DNA of 64,000 nucleotides from an uncultured Spirochaetia bacterium (GCA_947040495.1 CAMRBQ010000002.1:1-64000), one strand, 5' to 3'. Positions 37,871 through 48,423 are shown, numbered from the stretch's first letter. Made by a program: numbers and translations. The notes: generated by a model from the sequence alone, not told the origin.

Positions 37871-38782
37871 TTATGAATGTGGATGAAATTTTTTATAAAC
37901 TTCAAAAAGTTTTGATGTCGCTACATGTGTGTACATTTGTGTTGTGGAAATACTCTCATGCCCAAGCAGCTCTTGAATACCCCTGATATCTGCATCATTA
38001 TCTAATAGATGTGTTGCAAATGTATGCCTTAATGTATGTGGAGAAAAATCAATACCTGTGTCGCTTTTTATAATCAGCCTTTTCATAGAATTACGTATGC
38101 TTCTGTCGCTGATTCTATCACCAAATCTATTTATAAATATAGAGTCGTGATTTTTAGAATTCTCTCTCATTATACGAGCACGATGAAACAAATATTTCTC
38201 CCAGTCTTCAAATAAAACATCAAGTATGGGGACTTCTCTTTGTTTGCTGCCCTTGCCTGTAACTTTAATCATTTGATTTTTTTCACTTATCATATCAACT
38301 GTAAGTGAAGCAAGCTCAGATACTCTAAAACCTGTAGCATATAAAAATAAAAGCATTAGTTTATCTCTAAATACTGTGAAATCGCCCTTGTCATCCATGT
38401 TCAATATTTTATCTACATCTGACAATAAAAGAACATCAACTAATTTTTCATCTTTTTTTGGTGTTCTCATAAGTATGATACGGTTTTTATCTGAATGCCC
38501 ATTTCTAATTAAATATTTATAGAATCTTTTTATAGATGAAAGCGTTCTTGCCAAAGTTGCATTGGTTATATTGCGTCTCTTTAGCTCGCTAAAATATTCT
38601 CTAACTGTTTTATGGTCGGCATCTGAAAAATCTATATTTTTATCGTATATGAAATGAAAATATTCATATATGTCTTTGCGATAACTACTTAATGTATGTG
38701 TCGCATAGCCAAGTTGTGTTAGATATTCTTCAAATTGATTAAGAAGGACTTGTAGTTCATCAACGGATATTTTCTTTATCAT
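37871..38782 (-). CDS. xerD: Xer-type tyrosine recombinase
   Basis: 303 aa. Catalytic residues are all visible: Arg in ATGFRVSELASL, Lys in TGKGSKQREVP, His-x-x-Arg in HTLRHTFATHL, His in LLGHESISTTQMYTHV and the Tyr nucleophile in the same stretch. N-terminal core-binding SAM-like domain precedes. Length and motifs fit XerC/XerD, which resolve chromosome dimers at dif; I cannot tell C from D and no dif site was recognised. I start at ATG 38782 (GGGAG 10 nt upstream), since the frame's extra 29 upstream residues have no support. It converges on recJ. Confidence 0.9.
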   Translation of the reverse strand: MIKKISVDELQVLLNQFEEYLTQLGYATHTLSSYRKDIYEYFHFIYDKNIDFSDADHKTVREYFSELKRRNITNATLARTLSSIKRFYKYLIRNGHSDKNRIILMRTPKKDEKLVDVLLLSDVDKILNMDDKGDFTVFRDKLMLLFLYATGFRVSELASLTVDMISEKNQMIKVTGKGSKQREVPILDVLFEDWEKYLFHRARIMRENSKNHDSIFINRFGDRISDRSIRNSMKRLIIKSDTGIDFSPHTLRHTFATHLLDNDADIRGIQELLGHESISTTQMYTHVATSKLFEVYKKFHPHS

Positions 38783-39074
38783 AAAAACCAAACTCCCATA
38801 AAATCTATTATCGCTGTTATATGAGTATCGGATTATGGATGTATTTAATCTTAGATAGTATGTTAACAAATAACAAAAATATTGAATTCTATAATACAGT
38901 TATTATGTATACATTTGTTTTATAAAGTATTATTATTATGATTGATTTTGAGGTATATATCATATATAGATATAAACTTCTACATAAGTTTCTATTGTTA
39001 TTTTTTTGTAAAATTATACACTATCTATATTATGATAATAATTGTTATATTTTTATAAGTTAGAGGTGGATAGC

Positions 39075-39653
39075 ATGGATAATGTATTGAGTACTTCAAT
39101 CAAGTTGCGTATGACAGCCTATAGTGCCTTATTTACAGCACTTATTATCATTGGTGGCTATATTAGTATACCCATCCCTATAAGCCCTATACCTATAGTG
39201 CTTGCCGATTTTTTTGTTATGATGGCAGGGCTTTTTATGGGGTATAAATGGGGAGCAGGCTCTGTTATGCTATATGTATTTTTGGGTTTTGTAGGGCTTC
39301 CAATATTTGCAGGTGGTAAGGCTGGGCTTTCTGTGATAGTTGGGCCTACTGGTGGTTTTGTACTTGGCTATTTACTCATGGCATTTATTATTGGCTTTAT
39401 ATCAACTAGGGGTAAAGCATCTTTTGTTAAAAATTTAGCTGCATTGATTATTGGCAATATATCTTTATATACTGTTGGAATATTAGGGCTAAAAATTTCA
39501 ATGGATTTGAGCATAGGCAAAGCGATAGCGGTTGGGCTATTTCCATTTATTATAGGCATTGTTATAAAAGTATCCGCTTTACTTCTACTCGCTCAAATTT
39601 TGCTTCCTCAATTTAAGCAAAAAATTCTCTATATTAAAAATAATACTTATTAA
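39075..39653 (+). CDS. bioY: Biotin ECF transporter substrate-binding protein BioY
   Basis: 192 aa, six membrane helices. BioY signatures: PISPIPIVLADFFVMMAGL, FVGLPIFAGGKAGLSVIVGP and TGGFVLGYLL. It binds biotin and works with the ECF module encoded directly downstream (EcfA 13 nt later, then EcfT), giving a complete dedicated bioYMN set. The ATG at 39075 follows GAGGTGG; a TTG at 39042 would add 11 residues over the RBS. No clear BirA operator was seen upstream. No biotin biosynthesis genes in the window, consistent with uptake. Confidence 0.93.
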   Translation: MDNVLSTSIKLRMTAYSALFTALIIIGGYISIPIPISPIPIVLADFFVMMAGLFMGYKWGAGSVMLYVFLGFVGLPIFAGGKAGLSVIVGPTGGFVLGYLLMAFIIGFISTRGKASFVKNLAALIIGNISLYTVGILGLKISMDLSIGKAIAVGLFPFIIGIVIKVSALLLLAQILLPQFKQKILYIKNNTY

Positions 39654-39665
39654 TCTAGTTAAAAA

Positions 39666-40415
39666 ATGGCCATAATAGAAACAAAAAATCTTACGCATAC
39701 TTTTGCTGATGGCACTACCGCTATCAAAGATATAAATATAAATATAAATGAGGGTGAATTTGTAATTATATCGGGCTCTAATGGTTCGGGCAAAACTGTT
39801 TTTATCAGGCATATTAATGGGCTACTTTATCCAACTAAGGGCGAAGTATCTGTTGATGGTAAGCCTATAAAAAAAAATATATTTGAAGCTAGAAAAAAAA
39901 TTGGTATGATATTTCAGGATTCTGATAGCCAAATTGTTGGACAAACTGTTTGGGAGGATGCTGCTTTTGGGCCAGAAAATCTAGGGTTTCCAATAGAAAA
40001 AATAAATGAAATTGTTGAAAAATCTCTTACAGCAATGAATATTCTAGAATATAAAAATCAAAATCCACATGTGCTTTCAGGCGGTCAAAAAAAAAGACTT
40101 GCTATAGCAGGCGTTTTATCTATGGACCCAAAGGTACTTATATTTGATGAGCCATTTACAGGGCTTGATTATCCTAGTGTTTTGTTATTTTTAAAAAGCA
40201 TTATAGATTTACATAAAAATAATCATACTATTATTTTAGTTACTCATGACCTCGAAAAAGTGCTCGCTTATGCGACTAGGCTTGTCATATTCCATAATGG
40301 CAAAATAGTCGAAGATGGCAGCGTGCTTGATGTTATCAATAGATGCGAACAATATGGCGTTAGAATGCCTCTTATAGGCAATACAGGCATTGCTGAGATG
40401 ACATGGATCAAGTAG
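39666..40415 (+). CDS. bioM: ECF transporter ATPase (EcfA/BioM)
   Basis: 249-aa ABC ATPase: Walker A GSNGSGKT (about 36-43), Q-loop GMIFQDSDSQIVGQTVWED with the ECF-type FQ(D/N)P-like variant, signature LSGGQKKRLAIAG, Walker B VLIFDEPFTGLD and the switch His in LVTHD. The sequence belongs to the cobalt/biotin ECF class. It energises biotin uptake with BioY and EcfT; only one ATPase is present, as in bioMNY systems, so it probably acts as a homodimer. Overlaps the EcfT start by 13 nt. Confidence 0.92.
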   Translation: MAIIETKNLTHTFADGTTAIKDINININEGEFVIISGSNGSGKTVFIRHINGLLYPTKGEVSVDGKPIKKNIFEARKKIGMIFQDSDSQIVGQTVWEDAAFGPENLGFPIEKINEIVEKSLTAMNILEYKNQNPHVLSGGQKKRLAIAGVLSMDPKVLIFDEPFTGLDYPSVLLFLKSIIDLHKNNHTIILVTHDLEKVLAYATRLVIFHNGKIVEDGSVLDVINRCEQYGVRMPLIGNTGIAEMTWIK

Positions 40416-41164
40416 TTGTTTTTCATTATCAGTATAGAAACTCATTTATACATAAAATAGACCCACGCATAAAACTTCTATCTATGTTTTTGATTAGTAT
40501 CGCAATAAGTATTTTATCTAGCTTGTACATGTATATTATTCTTACTATATTTATTTTTGCGATATTGCTTCTATCGAAACTGCCTATTCTCTCTATAATA
40601 AAAAATATAAAGATGTTTTATCTTCTAATACTTTTTATAATTGCCATTAATTCTATAAATATTACTGATGGTATATCCATGCCATTTATACCAATATTAA
40701 AAATATCTATGAGTGGTTTTGTTTATGGGCTTTACTTTGCTTGGCGGTTGATACTTATTATACTGTTGTCATCTGTTGTTATGGGGACAATGTCTATAAT
40801 AACTCTAAGAAATGTCATAGAATGGTATCTAAGACCTATACCTTTTGTAGAAGAAAAAAATATTGCTACAATGATAAATATAACTTTTTTGCTTATTCCA
40901 ATTATATTTGATAAACATTCTGAAATTCATAATGCCCAAATTTCTCGCTGTATAGATCTTAGAAAAAATCCAATAAAAAAAATAACCTATAAAATATTGC
41001 CATTACTCAAATCTGTATTTATAAAAGTAGATGAAATTGTCTATACAATGGAGTCGAGATGCTATTCAGAAGAGCGTTCTAGGTTTATTTTTAGATCGAA
41101 GGGCAGTGATTTTCTTATAATTTTATTTTGTATGGCTATTTTATCGCTAGTAATTATTTTTTAA
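40403..41164 (+). CDS. bioN: ECF transporter transmembrane component (EcfT/BioN)
   Basis: 253 aa with about five to six membrane helices. Starts FIHKIDPRIKLLSMF, the conserved EcfT entry (HxLDPRxKL), and has the coupling-helix motifs near the end (DEIVYTMESRCYSEERSRF), equivalent to the A-R-G pair that contacts the ATPase. Links BioY to BioM. Overlaps the upstream ATPase gene by 13 nt. Last gene before the 16S rRNA promoter; only a weak palindrome (CCTAAATTTAGG, 41167-41178) follows. Confidence 0.92.
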   Translation: MDQVVVFHYQYRNSFIHKIDPRIKLLSMFLISIAISILSSLYMYIILTIFIFAILLLSKLPILSIIKNIKMFYLLILFIIAINSINITDGISMPFIPILKISMSGFVYGLYFAWRLILIILLSSVVMGTMSIITLRNVIEWYLRPIPFVEEKNIATMINITFLLIPIIFDKHSEIHNAQISRCIDLRKNPIKKITYKILPLLKSVFIKVDEIVYTMESRCYSEERSRFIFRSKGSDFLIILFCMAILSLVIIF

Positions 41165-41385
41165 CACCCTAAATTTAGGCTTTTAAAAATATTTTATCTT
41201 ATTTTTAATGTTTAAATTTCTATTTTTTTAAATTTTATCTTATTTTTTAAGTATTCCAAAGTGCTATTTAGTATACTTTTGCATGTTAATAATTTTAAAT
41301 TTGGCAATTTTGTAGCAGATGTATTACAAAACTTTGTATTTTTTGATTACACATGATTTTTAAGTATTATTGTGGAATAATTGTA
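41165..41385. other. Spacer upstream of the 16S rRNA promoter
   Basis: Very T-rich, without an ORF. Only a weak palindrome at 41167-41178, which could help end the bio transcript, was seen. Confidence 0.4.
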
Positions 41386-41413
41386 TTGTGTTTTTTTGAG
41401 TATGTGCTATATT
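41386..41413 (+). promoter_or_regulatory. Probable 16S rRNA promoter
   Basis: TTGTGT (41386-41391), 16-bp spacer, TATATT (41408-41413). Transcription would begin near 41420, just before the leader hairpin. Confidence 0.5.
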
Positions 41414-41420
41414 TATATTC

Positions 41421-41469
41421 CGCTAGTGAGAAAGAAAAAAGAAACTAGCGAAACAAAAGTTCTTTGAAA
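41421..41469 (+). promoter_or_regulatory. rRNA leader hairpin and boxA antitermination site
   Basis: CGCTAGT (41421-41427) pairs perfectly with ACTAGCG (41444-41450). Nine bases on is GTTCTTTGAAA (41459-41469), matching the bacterial rrn boxA (TGTTCTTTGAAA in Bacillus). Hairpin plus boxA is the arrangement used by the Nus antitermination complex. Confidence 0.7.
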
Positions 41470-41481
41470 TATGAATAGCAG
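41460..41481 (+). repeat. 16S processing stem, 5' arm
   Basis: TTCTTTGAAATATGAATAGC and the two following bases pair with 43180-43201 (21 of 22 positions) and so bring both ends of the 16S precursor together, as in RNase III processing stalks. Confidence 0.85.
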
Positions 41482-41644
41482 AAGCCAATCAATAAAACAA
41501 AAATATGGTGTGCTAAGAAGTGAAAACTTCTAGCCTCTAATAGTCTTTTCACGAAGACTTAAAAAATTAATTTCTTTGTTTTACTAAAAAACGATTAGTA
41601 AATTATCTACTCAGTAGAGTAGAAAACAATATAGAAACAAACTT

Positions 41645-43150
<1,506 letters not shown>

Positions 43151-43179
43151 ATTCGGAGACAACCGAGTGGTTGTTCTTA

Positions 43180-43201
43180 CTGCTATTCATATTTGAAAGA
43201 A
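43180..43201 (+). repeat. 16S processing stem, 3' arm
   Basis: Complement of 41460-41481 with one mismatch. It closes the precursor stalk only 30 nt after the mature 3' end, so the transcript is built for 16S alone. Confidence 0.85.
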
Positions 43202-43210
43202 TTTTTTATA

Positions 43211-43250
43211 AATGGTTAGATGATTATTATAATCTCTAGCCATTTTTTAT
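43211..43250 (+). terminator. Terminator of the 16S transcript
   Basis: AATGGTTAGA (43211-43220) pairs with TCTAGCCATT (43235-43244), one G-U, 14-nt loop, followed by a T-rich run. It ends the rRNA unit right after the processing stem. Confidence 0.8.
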
Positions 43251-43288
43251 TGCAATTCAAACTCTTTCTAACAATCAATTTTATATTT

Positions 43289-43335
43289 AATTCTAATAAC
43301 TAGCTATTATAAACTAGATCTTTATTATTAGAATT
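43289..43335. repeat. AT-rich inverted repeat
   Basis: AATTCTAATAA (43289-43299) and TTATTAGAATT (43325-43335) form an 11-bp perfect stem with a 25-nt loop. No T-run follows; function unknown, possibly a secondary stop. Confidence 0.5.
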
Positions 43336-43354
43336 TCTATTACTAAGATTGAAC

Positions 43355-43392
43355 AAAAGCCCCCTCAACATAAAAGTTAAGGAGGCTTTATT
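43355..43392 (-). terminator. Terminator of the lipoprotein gene
   Basis: AAAGCCCCCT (43356-43365) and AGGAGGCTTT (43380-43389) pair with one mismatch; on the minus strand the stem is followed by TTTTGTT. It ends the transcript of the gene at 43411. Confidence 0.75.
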
Positions 43393-43410
43393 TATATTTT
43401 AGAGTTTTTT

Positions 43411-44883
43411 CTATTTTACTAAATCCGCTGGAGAATACCAAGCATCGGTAGGTGGTGTTGTGCTAGGACTTGCCCAAGAGGTAGATGTCCATGTGATTCT
43501 ACCATCGATTATACTTTTATGATCTCGTATATTCACTCCCCAATGATTTCTAGTAATGTAATGGTGTACATAGACAGCATAATTACCATCATCACGCCAT
43601 GTTAGATAATATGTTTTTCCATTACTCAACTTTATTTCTTTTCCATCCCAGCTAAATGTATATGTATAGCCGCTGCCAGAAAAAACTTTATTTTTAACTC
43701 TATCAGAAAATTTAGGGCCAGGGTCATCAAAGTCTATGCGACCAGTATAGTTATATTCATATATAAACATCTCTTTGGCACTATCTTTAATCTCTATAAT
43801 TATTTCTGAACCCCAAGAGCTAGTATATACAGCCTTGGTTTTACTAATACTTGTTTTATGTTTATAGTTAAAGTTTTTTATTTGTAAACCACGCCACCTT
43901 TCCTCTCTATGTATAAGTGAGGATGCGTCCATAGAAAATGCAAATGCATCTAGAACATCTGAACGACCCTGAGTTCTAGATCTAAATAAATATTCTTTAG
44001 ATTTTACATTATCTTTAAACGCATCACCTGTTGTAGAAGAAGATAATGTATAGTATGGAGAGCGACCGGGTTTTCCATATGTAGCAACTTCTCTATCAGG
44101 AGAGCTAATTATAGGGTTATAATTTCCACTGCCCATAGCATCTGTGTACCATTTATATAATTCAACAGTACCATCTGCCTTTACAATACCAACAGGGTCA
44201 TATTCATAAAATTTATGTTTACCATTATTTACACGTGTATCAACAGCTCCCCATGCCGTTGGGACATTATTTCCAAGCACATAACTATATTTAGTAGGCA
44301 CACCAAATGCAAATACAAGTTTTGTATTTTTATCTACGGCTACAAGCATATTATCAAGAGCCTGTATATTTCCACCCTTGCCTGAAAATCTATAGAAATA
44401 GAAACGCTCCATTCTCTTGCCATGTGCTCCAGTATTATATGAGCTTGTAGGTGAAAAAAGATTATTTTTAGATTTATATAAGTAGTAAACCATGTATGTT
44501 ATACTATGTCCACCACCACTACTATTTGGTCCTCTTTTCACAAATTCATTTTTACTTGCATTTCCAGGATTCCAATTACCAGATGTAAATCTATATGTAG
44601 GTGAATTATTACCTGCAAAAGAAGCCCTTATTTCCCAAGAATCAAATTTAGAAGCAGGGAAGTGTTTGTCGGGGTTCGAGGTTTCAGGGTCTAAAAATGG
44701 ATCATTTTGAGGGTCTACCGGAATATCTAAGTCTGGTATATCCCCTTCGCCATTAGGAATATCAATATTAGGGTCTCCAAGGTTTTGATTATAAGCTCTT
44801 GGATCGAAAGGCATTTTAGAACCACATGATGCCGTAAATATTAAAATTGCAGATAGTAAAAATAATGATAATTTATACTTCAT
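43411..44883 (-). CDS. Putative lipoprotein of unknown function, 490 aa
   Basis: Lipoprotein signal with lipobox FTASC (Cys at residue 20), then a Pro/Asp-rich linker (about 25-70) and a large beta-rich domain with many aromatic residues (FYFYRFSGKGG, YYTLSSSTTGD, WRDDGNYAVYVHHYITRNHW). No named family recognised; size and layout recall the lipoprotein at 297, but I see no convincing sequence match. RBS AGGAG lies ahead of the ATG. A sigma-70 promoter with 15-bp direct repeats lies about 115-140 nt upstream, leaving a long 5' leader. Its terminator is at 43355-43392. Confidence 0.75.
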   Translation of the reverse strand: MKYKLSLFLLSAILIFTASCGSKMPFDPRAYNQNLGDPNIDIPNGEGDIPDLDIPVDPQNDPFLDPETSNPDKHFPASKFDSWEIRASFAGNNSPTYRFTSGNWNPGNASKNEFVKRGPNSSGGGHSITYMVYYLYKSKNNLFSPTSSYNTGAHGKRMERFYFYRFSGKGGNIQALDNMLVAVDKNTKLVFAFGVPTKYSYVLGNNVPTAWGAVDTRVNNGKHKFYEYDPVGIVKADGTVELYKWYTDAMGSGNYNPIISSPDREVATYGKPGRSPYYTLSSSTTGDAFKDNVKSKEYLFRSRTQGRSDVLDAFAFSMDASSLIHREERWRGLQIKNFNYKHKTSISKTKAVYTSSWGSEIIIEIKDSAKEMFIYEYNYTGRIDFDDPGPKFSDRVKNKVFSGSGYTYTFSWDGKEIKLSNGKTYYLTWRDDGNYAVYVHHYITRNHWGVNIRDHKSIIDGRITWTSTSWASPSTTPPTDAWYSPADLVK

Positions 44884-44987
44884 AAGTTAAATCTCCTAAA
44901 TAATGGCATTTATAAAATATTCAAGACTTATACAAGTTTAATTTAAGAAGTAATAGTTTACTCTATGAATATTTTGTATTAAATAAC

Positions 44988-45025
44988 CTATAGATTTATA
45001 TTAAGCTATAGGTTTATATTGTCAA
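44988..45025 (-). promoter_or_regulatory. Promoter embedded in 15-bp direct repeats
   Basis: Minus-strand TTGACA (45025-45020), 16-bp spacer, TAATAT (45003-44998). Two near-identical 15-mers, CTATAGATTTATATT (44988-45002) and CTATAGGTTTATATT (45006-45020), lie with an 18-bp period across the -10 and spacer, a likely operator for a regulator of the 43411 lipoprotein. Confidence 0.6.
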
Positions 45026-45153
45026 GTTTTGTTAGATAGTTTTTAAAGGGGGTTAAAAAAGAACTTATATATAAAATAACAATTAAATAAAATTTACATT
45101 TGTAATGAAGATTTGTATACTTAATATTCAAATTTTTTAGCAAGGAATTTTTT

Positions 45154-45893
45154 ATAAAAAAACATTTGTTTTTATATGTTTATCTATTGTTCTTATAATA
45201 TGGCAGGTACATGCTTTTAAATGTTCTTTTGGTATAAGTGCTCATAGTTTCGGTTTAGGTTTTTTGCAGGGTCGTAATGCTGATTATATTATAGATACAC
45301 TTGAGACAGTGGGTTTTGAAAGAGATTTTGCTTTATCGTTTATTTTCATTGGCACAAGTAAATCTTGTATTTATGTTTGATAGCCCTGATGGGGATCGAT
45401 AGGCTTAGAAACTGGGATTAGATATGGTATGTATGCAGTTAAATATAAAGGGGATATATCGGGCACTCAAGTATCTGTGCTTGCCAAAAGAGAAGGCATT
45501 ATAATACCAGTTTTGTATCGCGGGAGTATGAATTTCCAAGGGGGACAATATATGCTTTAGCAGGACCTACATTTGTTCTTCCTAATGACATCTCGTTATG
45601 CTAGTGTTGAAACAGACTCTGCTGATGTGCTAGTTGGTACAGATATATCATCATTCGAAACTCGATGTAGTGTTGATTTAGGTATTGCGATTGGTGGCGA
45701 ATTTAGAATAACAGGTGGGCATTATATAGGTTTGAGAGCAGGTTATGATTGGAGTTTGTTTATGTCACATCTTGAAACCTCAAAGAATATTAAAAATATT
45801 GAGTTTTATCATAATAATTTGAATCTAAGTTTAACTTATAGATATGCATTTAATAGCAGGTGGAATAAACAAATATATTTACAAATTAAATGA
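45154..45893 (+). pseudogene. Decayed outer-membrane beta-barrel protein gene
   Basis: After AAGGA and T6, an ATA stands where ATG is expected, then KKTFVFICLSIVLIIWQVHA (a signal peptide), CSFGISAHSFGLGF... up to a stop at about 45380. Reading continues in other frames: LETGIRYGMYAVKYKG, LAKREGIIIPVLYRGSMNFQ, ALAGPTFVLP, and finally a 100-aa open end (45588-45893) with VDLGIAIGGEFRITGGHYI, LRAGYDWSLF and NLSLTYRYAF. These are consecutive pieces of one barrel protein with a lost start and at least three frame breaks. The last piece alone could look like a small CDS; I do not think it is expressed. Confidence 0.8.
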
Positions 45894-45917
45894 TGCAACT
45901 TAAGCCTACGCAGTAGT
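45894..45917 (+). repeat. Dispersed repeat TGCAACT-N11-AGTAGT, copy 3
   Basis: TGCAACT (45894-45900), TAAGCCTACGC, AGTAGT (45912-45917). It starts on the base after the pseudogene stop TGA (45891-45893). It is the copy closest to the one at 60536 (AAGCCTA and GCAGTAGT shared). Confidence 0.7.
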
Positions 45918-45984
45918 GGTTGTAAATGTGTATATTTCATATATAATTCTTGGCAATAATCAAATAAAAAATAAGGAGATAATG

Positions 45985-47214
45985 ATGTCTATAGTAAAAG
46001 GCAATGTTGTTATCGGGCAGTCTGGTGGTCCTACTATGGTTATAAACCAAAGCTTAGTTGGGATTATCGAAGAGGCAAAAAAGCATCCTGAAATCGGGAA
46101 AATATACGGCGGGCTTAATGGTATCGCTGGTATGCTTGAAGAAAGATTTATTGATTTGGGCAAAGAGAGCGAGGCTAATCTTGAGCGTATTGCTCTTACA
46201 CCAGCAGCAGCCCTTGGAAGCTGTCGATTTAAGCCAAAAGAAGAGGATTGTTTCAGACTGTTTGAAATATTAAAAAAATACGGTGTGAGATATTATTTCT
46301 ATATAGGTGGAAATGATAGTGCGGAGTCAGCTGATATTTTGAATAAAATCGCAATGAGAGAGAAGTATGAATTACGTGTTTTTCATGTTCCAAAAACTAT
46401 AGATAATGATTTACGTGAAAATGACCATACACCGGGCTATGCTTCTGCATCAAAATATGTTATCCATTCTTTTATGGGTAATGATTTAGATTCAACAGCT
46501 ATACCGGGTGTCAAGCTTGATATCGTTATGGGTAGAAATGCGGGCTGGCTTACAGCTAGTGCTGCTTTGGCAAAAGACCCTAATGATAAAGACAGTGGTC
46601 CTCATTTAATATATTTACCCGAAGCCCCTGTAACTATTGAACAAATGTCTAAAGATATTTTAAGCGTTCATGCCAATCTTGGTCGCTGTTTAATTGCTGT
46701 AAGTGAGGGTGTTGTTGATAAAAATACGGGGAAGTCTTTTGCTGATTCTCTTATTGATGAGGTTGATAGCCATGGAAATAAGCAGCTTTCTGGAACGGGT
46801 GCCCTTGGTGATTATTTAGTTGCTCAAATAAAAGAGTATGCAGAACAAAATGGGGTAAAAAAACTTCGTATAAGAAGCGACACCTTGGGATATGCACAAA
46901 GGTCATTTGCAGGTTTTAGAAGCAATATTGATGCCCATGAAGCACGTATGGTTGGTAATATGGCTGTACGATATGCTGTCAAAGATGATATTGATGGTTC
47001 TGTTGCGATAAAACGTATTAGCGATAGCCCTTATAAAAGTGATTTTGTACACGTTGAACTAAGCAAGGTTGCTAAGATAACTAGAGATTTGCCACATGAG
47101 TTTATCAATGATAAATCTAATTATGTTACTGATGCATTTGTTGAATATCTAAGACCACTTATTGATGAGATACCAACAATTGGAAAATTAAATAAAGATA
47201 TAATTAAATTATAA
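45985..47214 (+). CDS. pfp: Phosphofructokinase, probably pyrophosphate-dependent
   Basis: 409 aa. Converts fructose 6-phosphate to fructose 1,6-bisphosphate. Start region GNVVIGQSGGPTMVINQSL; donor site YIGGNDSAESADI has Asp where ATP enzymes have Gly (GGDGS), and the catalytic loop is VPKTIDNDL with Lys where ATP enzymes have Gly; both changes mark PPi-dependent enzymes. The fructose-phosphate motif MGRNAGWLTASAAL follows. PPi use makes the step reversible and saves ATP, common in anaerobes and spirochaetes. Start chosen at the second ATG (45985), 6 nt from GGAG. A strong terminator follows. Confidence 0.9.
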   Translation: MSIVKGNVVIGQSGGPTMVINQSLVGIIEEAKKHPEIGKIYGGLNGIAGMLEERFIDLGKESEANLERIALTPAAALGSCRFKPKEEDCFRLFEILKKYGVRYYFYIGGNDSAESADILNKIAMREKYELRVFHVPKTIDNDLRENDHTPGYASASKYVIHSFMGNDLDSTAIPGVKLDIVMGRNAGWLTASAALAKDPNDKDSGPHLIYLPEAPVTIEQMSKDILSVHANLGRCLIAVSEGVVDKNTGKSFADSLIDEVDSHGNKQLSGTGALGDYLVAQIKEYAEQNGVKKLRIRSDTLGYAQRSFAGFRSNIDAHEARMVGNMAVRYAVKDDIDGSVAIKRISDSPYKSDFVHVELSKVAKITRDLPHEFINDKSNYVTDAFVEYLRPLIDEIPTIGKLNKDIIKL

Positions 47215-47242
47215 TTTTTGTTTTATAACTATAATAAATAAT

Positions 47243-47290
47243 AAAAAAAAGCCATTCAAGATATTGCTATATTGAGTGGCTTTTTTATTT
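47243..47290. terminator. Bidirectional terminator
   Basis: AAGCCA-T-TCAA pairs with TTGA-G-TGGCTT, with A8 before and T7 after (about 47243-47287). It lies between the converging phosphofructokinase (+) and asd (-). Confidence 0.9.
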
Positions 47291-47336
47291 TTAAAGATGT
47301 TGAATTGTTATTACAAGTATTTTATATTTTTTATAA

Positions 47337-48347
47337 TTAAACTGTAAGCATTGCCTCTGCTATTTGTATTGCATTTAATGCAGCACCCTTTAATATTTGG
47401 TCAGACACACACCAAAAGGCAAGCCCATTAGTTGTAGAAATATCTTTTCTAATACGCCCGATAAATACTTCATCTTTGCCTGTGCAGAAAAATGGCATTG
47501 GATATTCTTTATTCTCTGGATTATCTAGTACGATAATACCTTGAGAGTTTTTCCATATATCTGTAGCCTCTTTGGCTGTGATAGGATTACAAGTTTCAAT
47601 ATTTATAGCCTCAGAATGTGCCCTCATTACAGGTACTCTTACACATGTGGCAGACACTTCAATACTATCATCTTCCATAATCTTTTTTGTCTCTGTAGTC
47701 ATTTTCATTTCTTCTTTTGTATAGCCATTATCTGTGAATACATCAATTTGTGGGATTAAGTTAAAAGCTAATTGATGTGCAAACTTTTCAATTGTAACTT
47801 TTTTGCCATCAAGCATCTCTCTCATCTGTTGTTCGCACTCTTCCATAGCAGTAAGACCCGCACCACTTGCTGCCTGATATGTCGAAACAACAACACGCTT
47901 TATACCAACTTTTTTATGTATAGGATTTAATGCTACAACCATTTGTATAGTAGAGCAATTTGGATTTGCTATTATGCCATTATGATTTTTGATAGCATGG
48001 GCATTTACCTCTGGTACAATAAGTGGTATATCCTTATCATTTCGGAAAGCACTACTATTGTCTATAACTACGGCATTATTTTTTACTGCATATTGAGCAA
48101 ATTCTTTAGCCCTTTCTGCCCCTGCTGAAAATAATGCTATATCTATATTTTTATTGTCGAAAGAGCTTTCTGTAAGGCATTCAATTGTATACTCTTTGTC
48201 TTTGAATTTAATTTTTTTGCCCGCACTTCTACTTGAAGCCATTAGGTATAAATTGTCTATAGGGAAATTACGTTTTTCTAACGTTTCCAACATCTGCTCC
48301 CCAACTGCCCCAGTCGCACCAACTATTGCTACATTAACTTTTTTCAT
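47337..48347 (-). CDS. asd: Aspartate-semialdehyde dehydrogenase
   Basis: 336 aa. NADPH-dependent reduction of aspartyl phosphate, second step of the DAP/Lys, Thr and Met pathway. Features: NADP site VAIVGATGAVGEQML, ALFSAGAERAKEF, the catalytic Cys in IANPNCSTIQMV (about 128-132), VVSTYQAASGAG and the later RVPVMRAHSEAINIE with the catalytic His. Length fits the Gram-positive/spirochaete type. It has its own good promoter and stands apart from lysC. Confidence 0.95.
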   Translation of the reverse strand: MKKVNVAIVGATGAVGEQMLETLEKRNFPIDNLYLMASSRSAGKKIKFKDKEYTIECLTESSFDNKNIDIALFSAGAERAKEFAQYAVKNNAVVIDNSSAFRNDKDIPLIVPEVNAHAIKNHNGIIANPNCSTIQMVVALNPIHKKVGIKRVVVSTYQAASGAGLTAMEECEQQMREMLDGKKVTIEKFAHQLAFNLIPQIDVFTDNGYTKEEMKMTTETKKIMEDDSIEVSATCVRVPVMRAHSEAINIETCNPITAKEATDIWKNSQGIIVLDNPENKEYPMPFFCTGKDEVFIGRIRKDISTTNGLAFWCVSDQILKGAALNAIQIAEAMLTV

Positions 48348-48395
48348 TTTTTATTACTGTCCTCCATGCTGATTATAATATGATTTAGTTATAAA

Positions 48396-48423
48396 ATTAT
48401 ATTATAAAAACAATTAATGTCAA
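48396..48423 (-). promoter_or_regulatory. asd promoter
   Basis: Perfect minus-strand TTGACA (48423-48418), 16-bp spacer, TATAAT (48401-48396). GGAGG lies 13 nt before the asd ATG. Confidence 0.75.

Noticed and set aside
38783-39074. BirA operator upstream of bioY
   Set aside because: TTGTAAAA and TTGTTATA words occur but do not form the spaced inverted repeat of known BirA sites.
43151-43410. tRNA or 23S/5S genes downstream of 16S
   Set aside because: Only the processing stem, two hairpins and AT-rich sequence are present; no cloverleaf and no 23S start was seen.
45573-45893. Independent small outer-membrane CDS
   Set aside because: It starts with TTG without RBS and is the in-frame tail of a broken gene whose earlier parts lie directly upstream in other frames.
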